Shown here: positions 45,486 to 57,249 of the stretch, in pieces
Layout: each line of letters starts with the position of its first letter
Position numbering within the stretch: position 1 is the stretch's first letter
Assembly (NCBI GenBank): GCA_021234155.1
Contig: JAJEKV010000005.1
Span: 23,949,584-24,013,583 of the forward strand
Direction: 5' to 3'
Origin: Isoetes taiwanensis
Taxonomy: Eukaryota > Streptophyta > Lycopodiopsida > Isoetales > Isoetaceae
Length of the DNA stretch: 64,000 nucleotides
Position numbers and translations under genes: made by a program
Notes under the pieces: generated by a model
Seen by the model: the letters and a program-made list of their open reading frames with translations, nothing else
Databases searched by the model: none
Told to the model about the DNA's origin: nothing

Positions 45486-46663
45486 AAAACATCTACCTGC
45501 TCTGACCGTCAATTGCAAGTCTTAAATTGTTTTGAAAACTTCATCCTGTTGGAAATTGGAAATTGGTATTCTGTTGAAAACCTGTTGAAAACCTTGTTTT
45601 TGATCTTTCACATTCGTCTCTGTTTCAAGTCTCCTTGACTGTACAAGGGGCATTTTGTGAATGTAACCAAACTTGAGGGTTGTGAATTTTATGAAAAGTT
45701 AGGGGTATTCCATCAATATCTTCTAATGTTCTAAATTGTCATACGTTGAGCAAGGGCTTTTGATCAAATATTACAAAAGTTAGGGGCATTTCTTGAATTT
45801 CATTAAAAGTTAGGGGTATTTTATGAAATAAAACAAAAGTTAAGGGCATTTTATGAAAACATAAGAAATACAAATACATGTCTAGGTTTTTTAGGGGCTT
45901 TTTATGAATTTTTTGGAAAGTGTGAATTTTGCAAAAAGTTAGGGGTATTTCGTAGTTTTTCCCTTATATAATTTATATACATTCCCCCCTTTTATTGCCT
46001 ATTGCCTTTCCATTGAGCATATTTTTGCTATGATCCTCAACAACTCATTATGATGCCATAATTTTCTACTAACAAAACTTGTATATGTCCACTTTGAGCC
46101 TAAAAATCTGCATTGTGCCACATGCCTTGAATGAACCTGTGAGGCTGCTTAGATCAGATTCTAAAGCATATGAAGATGTCGATCTGAATGCAAATAGGAC
46201 GGAACTGGATATATTTATACAAAGGCACTCATGCATTCATTTTAAAAAACATAAGAGAGCTTTATGATATTGCACTATTTTCAGTGCTTACAATGATAGC
46301 AGGACCAAAGTAAAGCATGCCAATGGATTGATATGCTCTTGCAGTAGAAAGCATGGATATGCTTTTATCATACAAAGTGTGATCTGCTATGAGATTGTTA
46401 AGAGCCTCTTCTCATCACATTGCAATCAACATAGGCTGAGCAATAGACCTAAAAAAAATGCATTTGGTTGAAGTTGAAACTCCATACCTTGTTTCCACAC
46501 GTTCAGCATTGTGAAATATGAAATAGGCTAGAATGCTTTGATAAGGTTGCTTACCTGTTAGAGAATGTGAAAGGACATCATATGTACTTTGTGCATTCAT
46601 ATCATGCATATCATAAATATGTGATATTTAGATATGCATTTATCATGCAAAGCATGATCTGCT

Positions 46664-46888
46664 ATGGAACAGTTCAGAGTCTTCTGTCATCGTGAACCAT
46701 CATATGGGTTTTCTAATGAAATGCCTATACAAAGTACAGTGTCATGGAATATTCTACTTTCAGCATATGCATATAATGAGGATGTAGAGGAAGCGCACAA
46801 TCACTGCTGCAGCAAATGCACACTAAGGGCACATTGGAATTGCATTTCGTGCCCTCCATCAAATGCATTACACAAACCGGATTCCTAA
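46664..46888 (+). pseudogene. Fragment resembling a pentatricopeptide repeat (PPR)
   Basis: EMPIQSTVSWNILLSAYAYN followed by EDVEEA has the look of one PPR unit (plant form: MPxxxVVSWNxxIxxYAxxGxxxEA). Only about one repeat is visible and the frame soon loses similarity. It is flanked by noncoding AT-rich DNA and is probably a decayed gene fragment. Confidence 0.45.
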
Positions 46889-47941
46889 TAATATTTGTTG
46901 GATGGTAAATGCAGCAGCATAAGGGTTGCCAAATGCATCTTTGATGTTGTGCCTGCACATAGTACCAGTTTATGCAATGCCACATTTAAGTCTATGAGAT
47001 CATAAACAATTTAGCTACCTGACGAATATTCTTGAGGTAACCAAGAATATGAGTTCATACTTCTTTCTTCTGCCATGAAATGAGGACACCTTCACCGAAA
47101 TCCCTTTGTTGACGTCGAAGAAAATGTAGGATGATAATCTTCAATGCCTCTTCTAGCGATTTCTTCATTCTAATTAATCGCAACTTGGTAGCTTTAATAA
47201 CATGTTTTAAATACTAACTAATTGAAATATCAATCTTACCATCAAGAAAATATCATATTGCCCCATTGTCTCAAAGTGCATCTTCAAAAATGCCTTCCAA
47301 GTGGACCCTAAGGGTACATTTTCAGCCAAGTCTTAGTGTCATATACCTTTTCATAGGTTGCTCTAATGGTGCCCATAAGGAATTACGGTCCAAAAACTGC
47401 GCATACAAATAAGCAATCACAAATATGTTCGCAATCAAGCCTCTAAATAAAAATAAATGTCCTCATACGGCAAATCAGAGCATTCTGGCTCAATTCTAAA
47501 ATTCTTATTCTGGATCAATTCTAAATTCTTATTCTGGATCGATTCTTATTCTAAAATTCTAGTGGCTTACTCATTATTCTGCCTAGTTTCCCATTGTACA
47601 CAACAAATTGATAGAAATTCATGCCGATTAGTCTTTATATAAGCAATGATAATTGAGTGATTCGTTTGTGCATTACCTTAATTAGTTTTTTCTTGAATCT
47701 TACTCGAAAGCTCTGCCCTTATTTGGAAGATCAGCCAGATTCGTTCACTGCAATTTCAAAAGTTAGGTTAGAAATAGATTACGGCAATTATACCTTGGGA
47801 TTACGGGACTATGACACCTATGCGGCCTTTCTCCTGCCTTTTGTGTGACAACACCAAAATGCAAGCTCCCAAAGAAATAACCCTAACCCTAAAGTTCTCA
47901 TAAGCGACATGACAAAAACCTAAACTTCATTCAAGCCGAAA
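46889..47941. other. Intergenic DNA with a short interspersed duplication
   Basis: No recognisable gene. At 47480-47560 TCAATTCTAAA(A)TTCTTATTCTGGAT is repeated about three times in variant form. CCCTAACCCTAAA at 47880-47893 is too short to count as a telomere array. Confidence 0.5.
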
Positions 47942-49848
47942 ATGCGAGATGAGATTTTGGGAAAGGATGTCTTTGCTCATACCTTTCATAGAGATAGAAG
48001 AAAAGGGATAAGGATATTGGATGCACGGGAAAAGCAACAGCAACAACAAATTCAACCTTTAGTAGAAAATCAGAGCTTTAAGGATGAGCAAGAGTCGGCA
48101 GAGGCATTGGAAATCACTGCTCCAACTCCAGCTCAAGGAGCTACTCTAGCTCATGATGCCATTAAACACATTCCAGATTCAAAATTGCAGAGCAGCATTG
48201 TAAGGTTGCAACATTGTTTGGATAAGCACCAGGTTAGCATTCATGGACAAGAGGAGAATTTCCATCATCTTTTTGATGGTTTTAAGAAAGAATAAAGTGA
48301 TTCTCTTGCAAATGTGCTTTTGAGAATAAACTCAAATCTTCTACCTTCATCATGGCATAGGTAATATATAATAATGTATTGTATTTGATGAGCTTGAAGA
48401 TTCAAAAAATAACATGCTATTTCAAACTCAGGTTGCATACCATGCTTAAGGACTTGGAATGTCCTTCTTTGCAGAAGAGGATGGTTCACATTTATGAAAA
48501 ACAATTTGAGTTTGAATTGCTACCACTTGAGGATTTGATCAAGACGCTTTGAAGGAGTCCAGCATTTCAAACAAACATACAGGTTGCTTGGAGAGAGAGA
48601 GATACATGGGAGGAAGGTATGGTTCACGTGTACTGGCATAGTCTAAGTGGAAAGATTGGAAGCCATTTTTTGATCCAGAATCTATGTGGGAATTGCCTGT
48701 TATTTGAAAGAATTGTGGTTCAATTTACAAAGCATTCCCCCCATCAAAGAAAGTTGAGACGTTAGTAGAGGCTTGGGATGATGAGGCCAAATATTACAAT
48801 TTCATTTGTGCTGCTTGCTACAAGAGGTTCAGAACTGCACAAACCTTTTGCAAAATAAGTTAAAGTTAAGTCTTTTTGCAAGATCAGTTTAAAGCATGTA
48901 TCTTAAAGTAAATAAAATAGCACACTTTCGATAGAAAAATTCATGGAATATAGTTATTGGATGCCAGCATGATGGGTTTCAGTTTTTCAAAATCGGGCAA
49001 TCTCGAACTACATGGCTTGCAATGCCATGTTTTTGAATGGAGGAAAAAAATATGCTAAGCCATATCCAATTTTTGTTTGTGCCACAAAAGGGGATAAAGG
49101 GAATTCAAAGGTTGCCAGACGACTATATGAAACTCTTCTGTGACCTGCTTCTTCAAGAATTGAAAACTTTATTTCTCAATGGGATTCACTTAGAAAGAGT
49201 AGAAGAAGTTGTTCATGTTGTTCTCTTCTTTTGCATGGGAGATCATCCAGCCCAACTTGATCTCGGTATGTTTCTAGGTGGAACCAATTGTCGAAGAGAC
49301 AACCCAATAGTTTCTTGTATTCAGACAGGTATCCATGTTTATACTTATCTCTTGAGTATGTTTGTCTTATCTTATGCATCTTCATGTAAGCTTTCCAACT
49401 CATTTTCAGGTAGACAAGAGTTCAGAGGAGTCAGGCGTATGTTCAACAATGCTATGGAACAAATCATAGATCCTACATCGAAAAAGACCGTGGCAGAATA
49501 CTTAGACGTTCTTCAGCAATGGCAAAGATCAACATATATTGATGTTTTGGAGAACTTTGGTCTCAAAGGAGAAAGCTTTTTATGGGAGCTTCAAAGGCTC
49601 TATGGGTTTCGCCAACATGAGGACCTCGTTTTTGACTTATTTCATGTATTACTGATAGGAGCAATGAAGTTCTTCATAAAGAAACTTATGGCTCTCCTTG
49701 AAGCAGACAATCAATTTCTTTTGAATTTATATCAAATTGTGCAAGAAATTTATAATGTTATCTCAAGTGAGCTTCGTAAAGGGACTGGCCTGCTAGCAAA
49801 TACTATAAAAAGGATCAAAGATGAGGATTATCAGAAGTTTGCTCAGTG
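47942..49848 (+). pseudogene. Unassigned DNA-transposon-like gene, in several pieces
   Basis: Four coding-like pieces lie in order on the + strand. 47942-48295 (117 codons) is basic, then Gln-rich. 48432-48552 encodes LHTMLKDLECPSLQKRMVHI and FELLPLEDLIKTL. 48650-48860 encodes WKDWKPFFDPESMWELPVI, stop, then an apparent zinc-finger region with NCGSIYKAF and FICAACYKRF. 49037-49848 is the longest frame outside PLD (270 codons), with MGDHPAQLDLGMFLGGTNCR, then EYLDVLQQWQRSTYIDVLEN and a helical C-terminus. The GDHPAQ...GGTNCRR stretch resembles a conserved block in several large plant and fungal transposases (Tnp2-like and KDZ-like groups). The family is not certain. Stops between pieces may be introns or decay. 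No TIRs were located. Confidence 0.45.
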
Positions 49849-49869
49849 ATGTTTAGCAAAAGTGCTAAG

Positions 49870-51787
49870 GAGATTTTCAGATCATGTTATCCCAGGTAAT
49901 TTATCTCATACTCATCATAAGGACTTGGTATCAAAAGATCCTCTTCAATGAAGTAGGCTTCAAATTCTCCAACCTTGTTGCAGAGAGTCGCTTTTTTCCT
50001 TTCATCTGATATGTTGCGCTCACCCTTTAGCCATATAGGCCTTGCATTCACTCTAGACAACCATTTTCTTCCTAAAAACAAGCCATAAATATCTGATTTT
50101 CATCAACACCTTCAAATGCAACCATCACAAAGTCACAAAGTTAGTAGCCACTACAATGCCTTCAATATCAATTGGAACATTGCTCACAATGTTTATAGGG
50201 CTGATTTTGGTGTTAGAGAAGGATTTAAGCACCCTATAGGCTTTCTTGTCAATTTCCAAACCATATAATCTCATAATGTGATGAGGCATCACATTAAGTG
50301 GTCATCCTCCATCAAGCAACACTTAAGACCTTCTTATCAATCCGTGCCACACATGTAAAAGCACCTGGATCATTGGGTCAAAACATGCTCTTCAATATGA
50401 TTTGTGAGAGCCACTTCATCCTCTTTGGTTAGATTCAACACCTTTTTTCTATAAGATGGATTGAGCAATGCTAACAAATCCACACTAATCTTGGAATTCC
50501 TTGACAGAGACTCAAAATCCTCACTTTCTTTATCTTTCTTGATCTATTTTTGACAAGGAGGAGGAGGCACAACCTGATTTGCTTCATTGTCCTTGGCTTT
50601 AGGTGCACTAGTTTCCTCATTGGCTTGAATTGGCTCTTTACCTTTTGAGTTGAGCATCCCTCTTGTATGGACTGCCATAATCTCCTCTTGATTTTCTATT
50701 TCCTGCACAAATCTCACTGAGGCACTTGGTTCAGTAGCCTTGGCTTTGTCTTGCCTTACAAAGTACTCTTTTACACTACATTTGTCCTCATAGTGACCTA
50801 TAGCTTTGCAAAAAGTACAAATAGGACGTTCTTTACCAAAATGTCCTCTCTTACCACACTTTGTGCATGGCCTATATCAGCAAAAATCTGAAGAATGCGT
50901 GTTTCTTGAGCAATGAGCACATGGAGGATAGACTCTCTTCTGGGGTCTTGAATTCTTCATGTCTTGGAGTTATCTTGTGACCTCTACCAAGGCTTTAGAA
51001 ACCTTGGTTAGCTCAGCCCTGACATCAGCCACAGCGTTGTCCGGATCCTCCACCTTTGGCTTCTTCTTGTCCTTTTGGATGACGTAGATTGGCACTGGAC
51101 CAAGCCCCATGTATTCCTGCTCATATTCTGGAAAAAAAGGATCATGAGGAGAGTGTACATCATCAGGAAGATAAGAAAACATATCAGCAATTTTAGTAGA
51201 TTTAGTAAAGGCTTTGTATATGATATTAAATCCCTCTTGCTTTTTTATCTTGAGCATTTTCATGTGCGCCCTTGGTCTGGTGCTCAAACCTCTAATAAAT
51301 GAAGCCACAAGATTTACTTGGCATTTGACAAGATACAATATTCTCACCATGCTTGATATGGAAAGTCTGCAGCTCAAAGATCAGATCTTGAGGGTCAAGA
51401 AGCTTACCAAACCTTGCCAAAAACTTCTTTACAATCTCATCCCAAAAGTCAGCAACTATGCTCATCACATACTCAAGCCATGCTCTCACTTCATCATTCT
51501 TGACGCACTTTTTGAACTATGAGAATTTGCAACCCTTCTTGTAGTCATATTCCTGATAATACTCTTCAAAAGTCTTCAAAAATTTGTTAACGTTGATGCT
51601 TTGATCAAAAGTAGGAGGAGGAATTCGCATATTGAGTTCAAAATAGTGACAAGGCATACCTGAATTACTTGAATACTTACTCCTTATGGTGGAGCAGAAG
51701 TTTCAGGGTTCTATTGGGTCTCCACATGTTCAACACTATTATTGTTCCTTTTTGGAGCCACGAGTTCTCAAAATCTAGGTACGATCT
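49870..51787 (-). pseudogene. Gypsy fragment: gag and protease, related to the 8.6-18.3 kb element
   Basis: Minus strand, running down from the primer site at 51801. Gag pieces at 51292-51489 (FWDEIVKKFLARFGKLLDPQ) and 50970-51377 (FTKSTKIADMFSYLPDDVHS). A knuckle-like CTKCGKRGHFGKERP near 50840, in which the last Cys is replaced by Arg. Protease region at about 50100-50330 (ISPINIVSNVP-like). LGRKWLSRVNARPIWLKGE at 49980-50081. The RT, RNase H and integrase are absent, so the element is truncated at about 49870. Confidence 0.8.
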
Positions 51788-51801
51788 CGGTAGGACCTCC
51801 A
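51788..51801 (-). promoter_or_regulatory. Primer binding site, tRNA-Gln
   Basis: The minus strand reads TGGAGGTCCTACCG, three bases inside the LTR. This is the complement of the plant tRNA-Gln 3' end (GGTAGGACCT plus CCA). Confidence 0.8.
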
Positions 51802-51804
51802 AAA

Positions 51805-54674
51805 TGTTGAAGGCATTCCTGACAAACCTTCAACCTCAGTGGTTTAGAACCTCCAGGTTACTTCAAGCAACCACTCTGAGCAAAAAGATTGCAGAGAAAA
51901 AGCTCAAAACTTGAGTTAGAAGTGCTTTCCCAAATCAAGAAAGAGGAGACCTCGTCAAAACTTATGCCATTTACTATCAGACTCGAGTTTTGATATGATT
52001 TCAAGTCAAAAAGATGCTTTGACACTTAGAGAATCTATGTTCAAAAGTCAGATGCAAGAAAACTTCAAATTTACAATCCCGACCAAGTCAAAACTTGGTC
52101 AATATCCCTAGCAGCAAGCTAAAATTTGCAAATAAGAAAGTACACCACTTTTTTCACTTCTGACACTTCGTACTAACTCTTACAGACTCGGAAACAAAGT
52201 GCATCAAGTTGTTTTGCCAAAAAATCATGCAAAAATGCCCTGAAATTTTGATTTTTTGTAAGAAAATTGTCACAATACAAGAACCAGCAATCAATTTTTG
52301 CAAATCGAGTTCTAGCAATCTTTTTTCACTTTCACTTTCAACAACTTCTAAACAACTCTGACAGACCTGTAAGCAAAGGGCACTTTTTGGATAAGAGTTC
52401 ATGTTCAGATGGTCAGAAAATCAAATTTTTTGCCAAAAAGATTGATTTTTTTGCAAGAACCAACAAGCTATCTTTTGCAGAATGAAGAGTTGATGTCTTT
52501 TTTTAGTTTTGATGCCTCTCACAACTTCTGACAAGCCTGTTGACAAGAAGCATCTATTCTCTTTGCATAAAAAACTCAGATTTGCTCAGAGATCAATTTT
52601 TATGAATACTTTTCTAGAATGATGTGATAGTGAAGCTAGATGTCTAATTTTTTGTGCTATTCTATGTTTTTTACAGCAAGGTTGCATGCCTATCATGCAC
52701 CTAAGAATGCACAAGTGTATTCAATGCACAATCCTTACTTACAGATCCAAACTCAACTAAGAATACATATGCTTCTTTGTAATTTTGCTTATGTCCTAAC
52801 ACTCTGTAGTTATCTATGAGTTAGAAATGTACACGCAATAACTTACTGGGCTTGTAGACTCTCTGGAACTCAAGTGTTGCTGCTAAAGTTTACACCTTGT
52901 TTAAACAATTTTATGCAAGAACAAAATATAAATCTTTTACTTTTTTTTGGGGGGGGGTTTTCATTCAAAATATCATCATATAGTTAAATTCTTCGATACC
53001 AAGCTCTGTGGTCTTTGGCACAAGTTCAAAAAGTCAGTAATGAAGGAATTTAGCAATTTTGCATCAATAATCCATCGATGTGTAAAGCAGTGAAGGCGAA
53101 TTCAAGCATTAAAGGATCAATCCAGTCTGTAAAACTTGTATCCAGATCGATTCTCATGCCCAAAGCCCTCAGATTCTTCTGTGACCAAAATCCCCTTTTC
53201 TCAAGTCCCCTGTTCCGTTTCAATCTTGGCAAATCCAGCATCTTTTATTTTTTGGCTTTTAGCTTAGTTCTGGCTTTCTTGGATTAGAAAAGGTTGATTC
53301 GAGTTGTTTTAGGTATGATTGGCCAGCCAGATCGAGCCAAAAAGGCCGGATTTTGGACTAATCCAGATTTAGGATTCATAAGAAAACCTTCGATATATCC
53401 CAGGCATTTTTCAAGAAGGAAGCCCTGACCTTATAACAATGAATCCACATGGATTTATAAATTGTCGTGTTGTCTCCATGTGGGTTCTGGCCTGTTGTCA
53501 CCCCACACGTCCGGAGGCACCACGTTGGGGTGTAGATAGGATTTTTTTTTTAAATTTGGCACAAATCCCAATAAATGGAAAATGGAGGTCATAACAAGGT
53601 CTTTTTCAAAAATTATTTTTTCCACATGGAATCTTTTTTGATGCTCTACAAAATGGGAGAATCTTTTTGCAAATAGCATCTTGATTTTTGACCTAAAAAG
53701 GGGGCTAAATTTGATGAGATGGCAAGTTTATGGAATGATGTGGCAAATGGGTGGTGACATGGCATAATGAAGTGATGATGTGTCAAGCAAGGTACTTTTT
53801 TTCTAGTCAAAACTTTTGTGGTGGTGATGAGGTGGATGACATGTGTATGATGATGTGGATGTACATGGGTAAGATAGCAAAATAACTTTTTTCTAGTCAA
53901 ATTTTTTTGTGGAGTGGTGACGAGGTGGACGACATGTGTATGATAATGCAGACGCTTTTGGGTTATGACGTGATCATATTTGACATTTTGAAGATGATGT
54001 GGATAATTTGGCATCATATTTGGCACGTGCACATACACATTGGAAATTCATGCAATGACTTGGAAATTTTGATTTTTCACGACTCCTTGAAGAAAATGTG
54101 CACTTTCTCTCTCTAGTTTTGTTTTTAGGGAGAGAAAATAGTCTTAGACAATAGGAATAGCCAATTTGGTGGGGTTTTTTACATTTTCTCAAGGTAGTGG
54201 TTGTGTGATGTATGTGTGATGTGTCTTTACTAGAAAAAAGATTTTTTGCTAACTTTGCTAGGGAATATGATGATGAAGCATGGAAATGTGAATTATGAAG
54301 CATGTAGGGTGTCTCATGGATAAGATTAAGGTAGTAGGAATGTGAAATAAGCCTTGGGAAATAGAATTCATGCCAAAATGATTTGGATCTAGCCACATAC
54401 CAAAGAATCTTGAGGGGTCTTCCAAACTCTAATATTGAGAGGTCTTCACTTTAAGCTCAATTCTTCTTGCTTGAATTTCAACCTCCTTGCCATACTTGTA
54501 TGATGCCCAATGAATGTCCTTCCGTTGGTTCTTCATCATAGGTGTCACCTTGGGGTCTTCAAAGATAGAAGTCTTCAAACCTTTAGCTCATGCACACGTG
54601 TATTAGTCAAATGTTAACCAGATGTGCAAGTTGTGTGCATAGCTCTTCTATGCTGCCAAAATGTGGCAGCAACA
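51805..54674 (-). repeat. 5' LTR of the truncated gypsy element, 2.87 kb
   Basis: Begins TGTTGAAGG next to the primer site and ends GGCAGCAACA. In element orientation it starts with a hairpin, TGCTGCCA...TGGCAGCA. It is about 1 kb longer than the LTRs at 8.6 and 16.4 kb. Part of the extra length is made of tandem repeats around 53790-53960. No second LTR of this copy is present in the window. Confidence 0.8.
53780..53960. repeat. Tandem repeat of about 90-105 bp inside the LTR
   Basis: Two units share ACTTTTTTCTAGTCAAA, then TTTTGTGG, then GTGATGAGGTGGATGACATG or GTGACGAGGTGGACGACATG, then TGTATGAT. The long His-rich minus-strand frame across this stretch is a by-product of these repeats. 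Confidence 0.75.
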
Positions 54675-55565
54675 GGTATACCATTGCCAAATTCTATCAA
54701 TACCCTATACTTGAAGAGGTACTAGGACCAGCATCTTTGGTTGTCCCTTTTTATGTAGCAGAAGTTTGATAAAGCTTTGTTAGATGTAGATTAGGTAGTT
54801 TAGTTTTCAATTGAGATTTGTTCATAGGTAATTTGCTTTAATAAGTTAGCTTTGTATTTGCAGCAAGCAAGACTGATAGGAAGAACAGTAACAAACAAGC
54901 TCAGGACAGAAAATGATTACTAATGTTTTCATCAAGTCTCGATGCACCCACCTGCAAAGAGAACTTGGCCACCATTAAGCCCTTGCTTCCTTATTTTCCA
55001 GTATGCAGGGCCTTGTCAGCCCTTACATTCCACAAAACGGCTGTGAAGATGCTTTTTTATGAGTTTCTATGTTCCATGGCAGGTGCACCCTTGATCCATC
55101 TCTATTCCCCTGTCTTAAGCAGTCCTACCAGCCATCATAGCCTCTTTCATTTGCTCTCATACCTTAAAAGCTCTCTGCTAGCTTTACCATCATAGCAGAG
55201 TTGCATTTCCAAGTGATCAAGCTAAAGGCACATATTCTTTTGTTTTTATGAGTTTTTAATAGACTCACCTCATTTCATTGCCCATTCACATCCCACACTT
55301 TCCATCTCATACACACCATACACCTCATTACACATTTACATCCACATTTTCCATCTCATACACACTATGCACCTCGTTCTCACATCTATTTTACCATTTA
55401 CACTTCACCCACATCACAACTCCATCGTACTCACACTTACTCCACCACACATGACTTCCACATTTTTATCCATCAGTATTGATTCATGCAGAAGACTTCC
55501 CTTTAATGTTCAACTTTGGTATTCTATGGCTGAGGGGACCAGCCATTCTTTTTGTTTTGGTGAGA
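54675..55565 (+). other. 3' internal end of a plus-strand gypsy element
   Basis: 55505-55565 reads CTGAGGGGACCAGCC, then TTTTTGTTTTGGTGAGA, directly before an LTR start. It is the same block, in opposite orientation, that borders the LTR of the first gypsy element (10503-10545). Upstream, GCAGGTGCACCCTTGATCCA at 55078-55098 also has a counterpart there. No coding domain remains, so only the tail of the element is left. Confidence 0.6.
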
Positions 55566-57249
55566 TGTTGCTCCCAAAGGGCAACATGTCAACCATTACT
55601 TGAAGACTAGGCCAAAGTTTGGAAGACCTAGCTAGGTAGGCAACATTGGTGTGAAAGTCAAGAGAAACTCATCTTCAAGTCAATACAAAGCATTCAAAGT
55701 CAAATTTCATAAGAGGTATTATATTTGTGGTCAAACATTTGGTCAAGGCTTGTTCTAGAAGACTTTGGATTAAGAAGATTGGAAGACATTCATTTGAAGA
55801 TTGGAAATCAATATATTGAAGTTTGGAAGCCCCCAGATCTTATCTATTCTCTCTCATTTCTACATTCACCTTCCATTTTTACTCACCATTGCATTTTTGC
55901 CTAGCCATTTCCCTTTTTTTCATATCTATGCCCTACATTTACCTTGTCATGTTAATATTTGCCCCTTGAGATTTCTTGCTTCTTCACATCCTTTTACTTT
56001 TTTCCATACTTCCATGCCATCACCATAGCCATGTTGTTACTTTGTCATTTTATTACTCTCAAAGCCTTGTCAAATGCTTCTCACTCACACTTCATTCTCC
56101 ATTGCCAACATGGTTAATCCAATCCAAATTTTCATGCTCAAATGGTTTCACCATGTTCTCATGGTTATTAAACCTTGTAAAGCCTTGATATTTTACCTTC
56201 GGACCCCTTAAAACCATTGCCTTAAACTTTATATACATGTATACAGCGATATGTGCCAGGCTAAATATGATAAACACTCGGGGGCAATATACGCCAGGCT
56301 AAATACAGCAAATACTCGATCTCCTCAGCGAGATATACGCCCGGCAACCCTAATTCATGGAACTCAGCTCGGATCATGCCGGAACTGGAGCCATAACCTC
56401 TGCAACCCACCTATTTTTTATTTCCCTTCCCTTTGGAACCCAACAAGCCCATAATTAAAACTTAAGATTCAGAAACCATTTGAACTAACTATATATACAG
56501 GGGATTCGGCTTTGACATTTTATGAAGGCCCAGATGCACTCAAATTTGACATTGATACATGCTGAGCATGATGATCTAAAGAATTCTTGAAGCTCCTGTG
56601 CACTCTTCAGTTGGATTTGCAAAGATTTGACTTGAAAACACTCTTCTTATATTAGTTTATGTACCTTGAATGATCTTCTGATGTGTTTGGAGAGCTGATT
56701 AACTTCTGTACAATCATATTATGACTTGTATTACCTTAGGATCAATGAAAATTGCCCATCAAGTTTCAAAATCATCTCTGTTATGATTTCTAGTGTTTTT
56801 CCACTTCAAACAATACGACATTAGAATATCCCTTCTTGACAGGTTGCCATCTATTCTTGCATCCATTAGCACCTGTGTGTTCAAAAAGTTTCAAGAAAAA
56901 CCAATCTAGACTCGAGTTGCAAATTTCCACATTCTGTCTGAGACAGTTATTGACTGTATTTTTGCAAATCAATATGCAGAAATACTCCTTGTAATCCAAA
57001 ATGCAATTTGATCTCTTGCCCCATATCATAACCACTAAAATCAATCCATTCCTGGCAACCATCTTGACTTTAGTACTGCTCTCTTTTTCTAGAAATGGGA
57101 AAGGTATGGATACTTGTTTGAAGCTATTCCGTTGAAAGTTTCTTGTATAGACTGATCACCTTAAGTGATCTAGAGGTTCTAACCTCAACTTGAGCATAGT
57201 TTCAAGTTCGTTCCTTGTGTTTGACTCTTACAGCCAAGTTGAGGGTCAA
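55566..57249 (+). repeat. Gypsy LTR, plus orientation
   Basis: Starts TGTTGCTCCCAAAGGGCAAC and ends near GAGGGTCAA. Its end region (GACTGATCACCTTAAGTGAT, GGTTCTAACC, TTCCTTGTG) is the reverse complement of the start of the LTR at 8613 on the + strand. It is about 1.68 kb long. It abuts a second LTR of the same family in the opposite direction. Confidence 0.75.

Larger units (their letters stand above)
43200..45972 (+). mobile_element. Complete Mutator-like element (MULE) with perfect TIRs and 9-bp TSD
   Basis: The element spans 43209-45963 (2755 bp). Its first 43 bases (43209-43251, starting GGGAAAAACTACGAAATA) are the exact reverse complement of its last 43 (45921-45963). It is flanked by the exact 9-bp duplication TTATATAAT (43200-43208 and 45964-45972), the size made by Mutator transposases. 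Short AGGGG(C/T)ATTT repeats lie inside the right TIR. A single transposase gene on the + strand is broken. Identical TIRs and TSDs suggest a young insertion. Confidence 0.97.

Noticed and set aside
47880-47893. CCCTAACCCTAAA, telomere-like
   Set aside because: Fewer than two full units. Such short runs are common by chance and in plant 5' UTRs.
52930-52963. Long T-run followed by G-run as a possible functional tract
   Set aside because: A homopolymer junction inside an LTR is more likely a slippage or sequencing artefact.
53646-54396. Long His-rich minus-strand frames (130 and 140 codons)
   Set aside because: They are produced by GATG/GTGG-type tandem repeats inside a gypsy LTR. The composition is low-complexity and no domain is seen.
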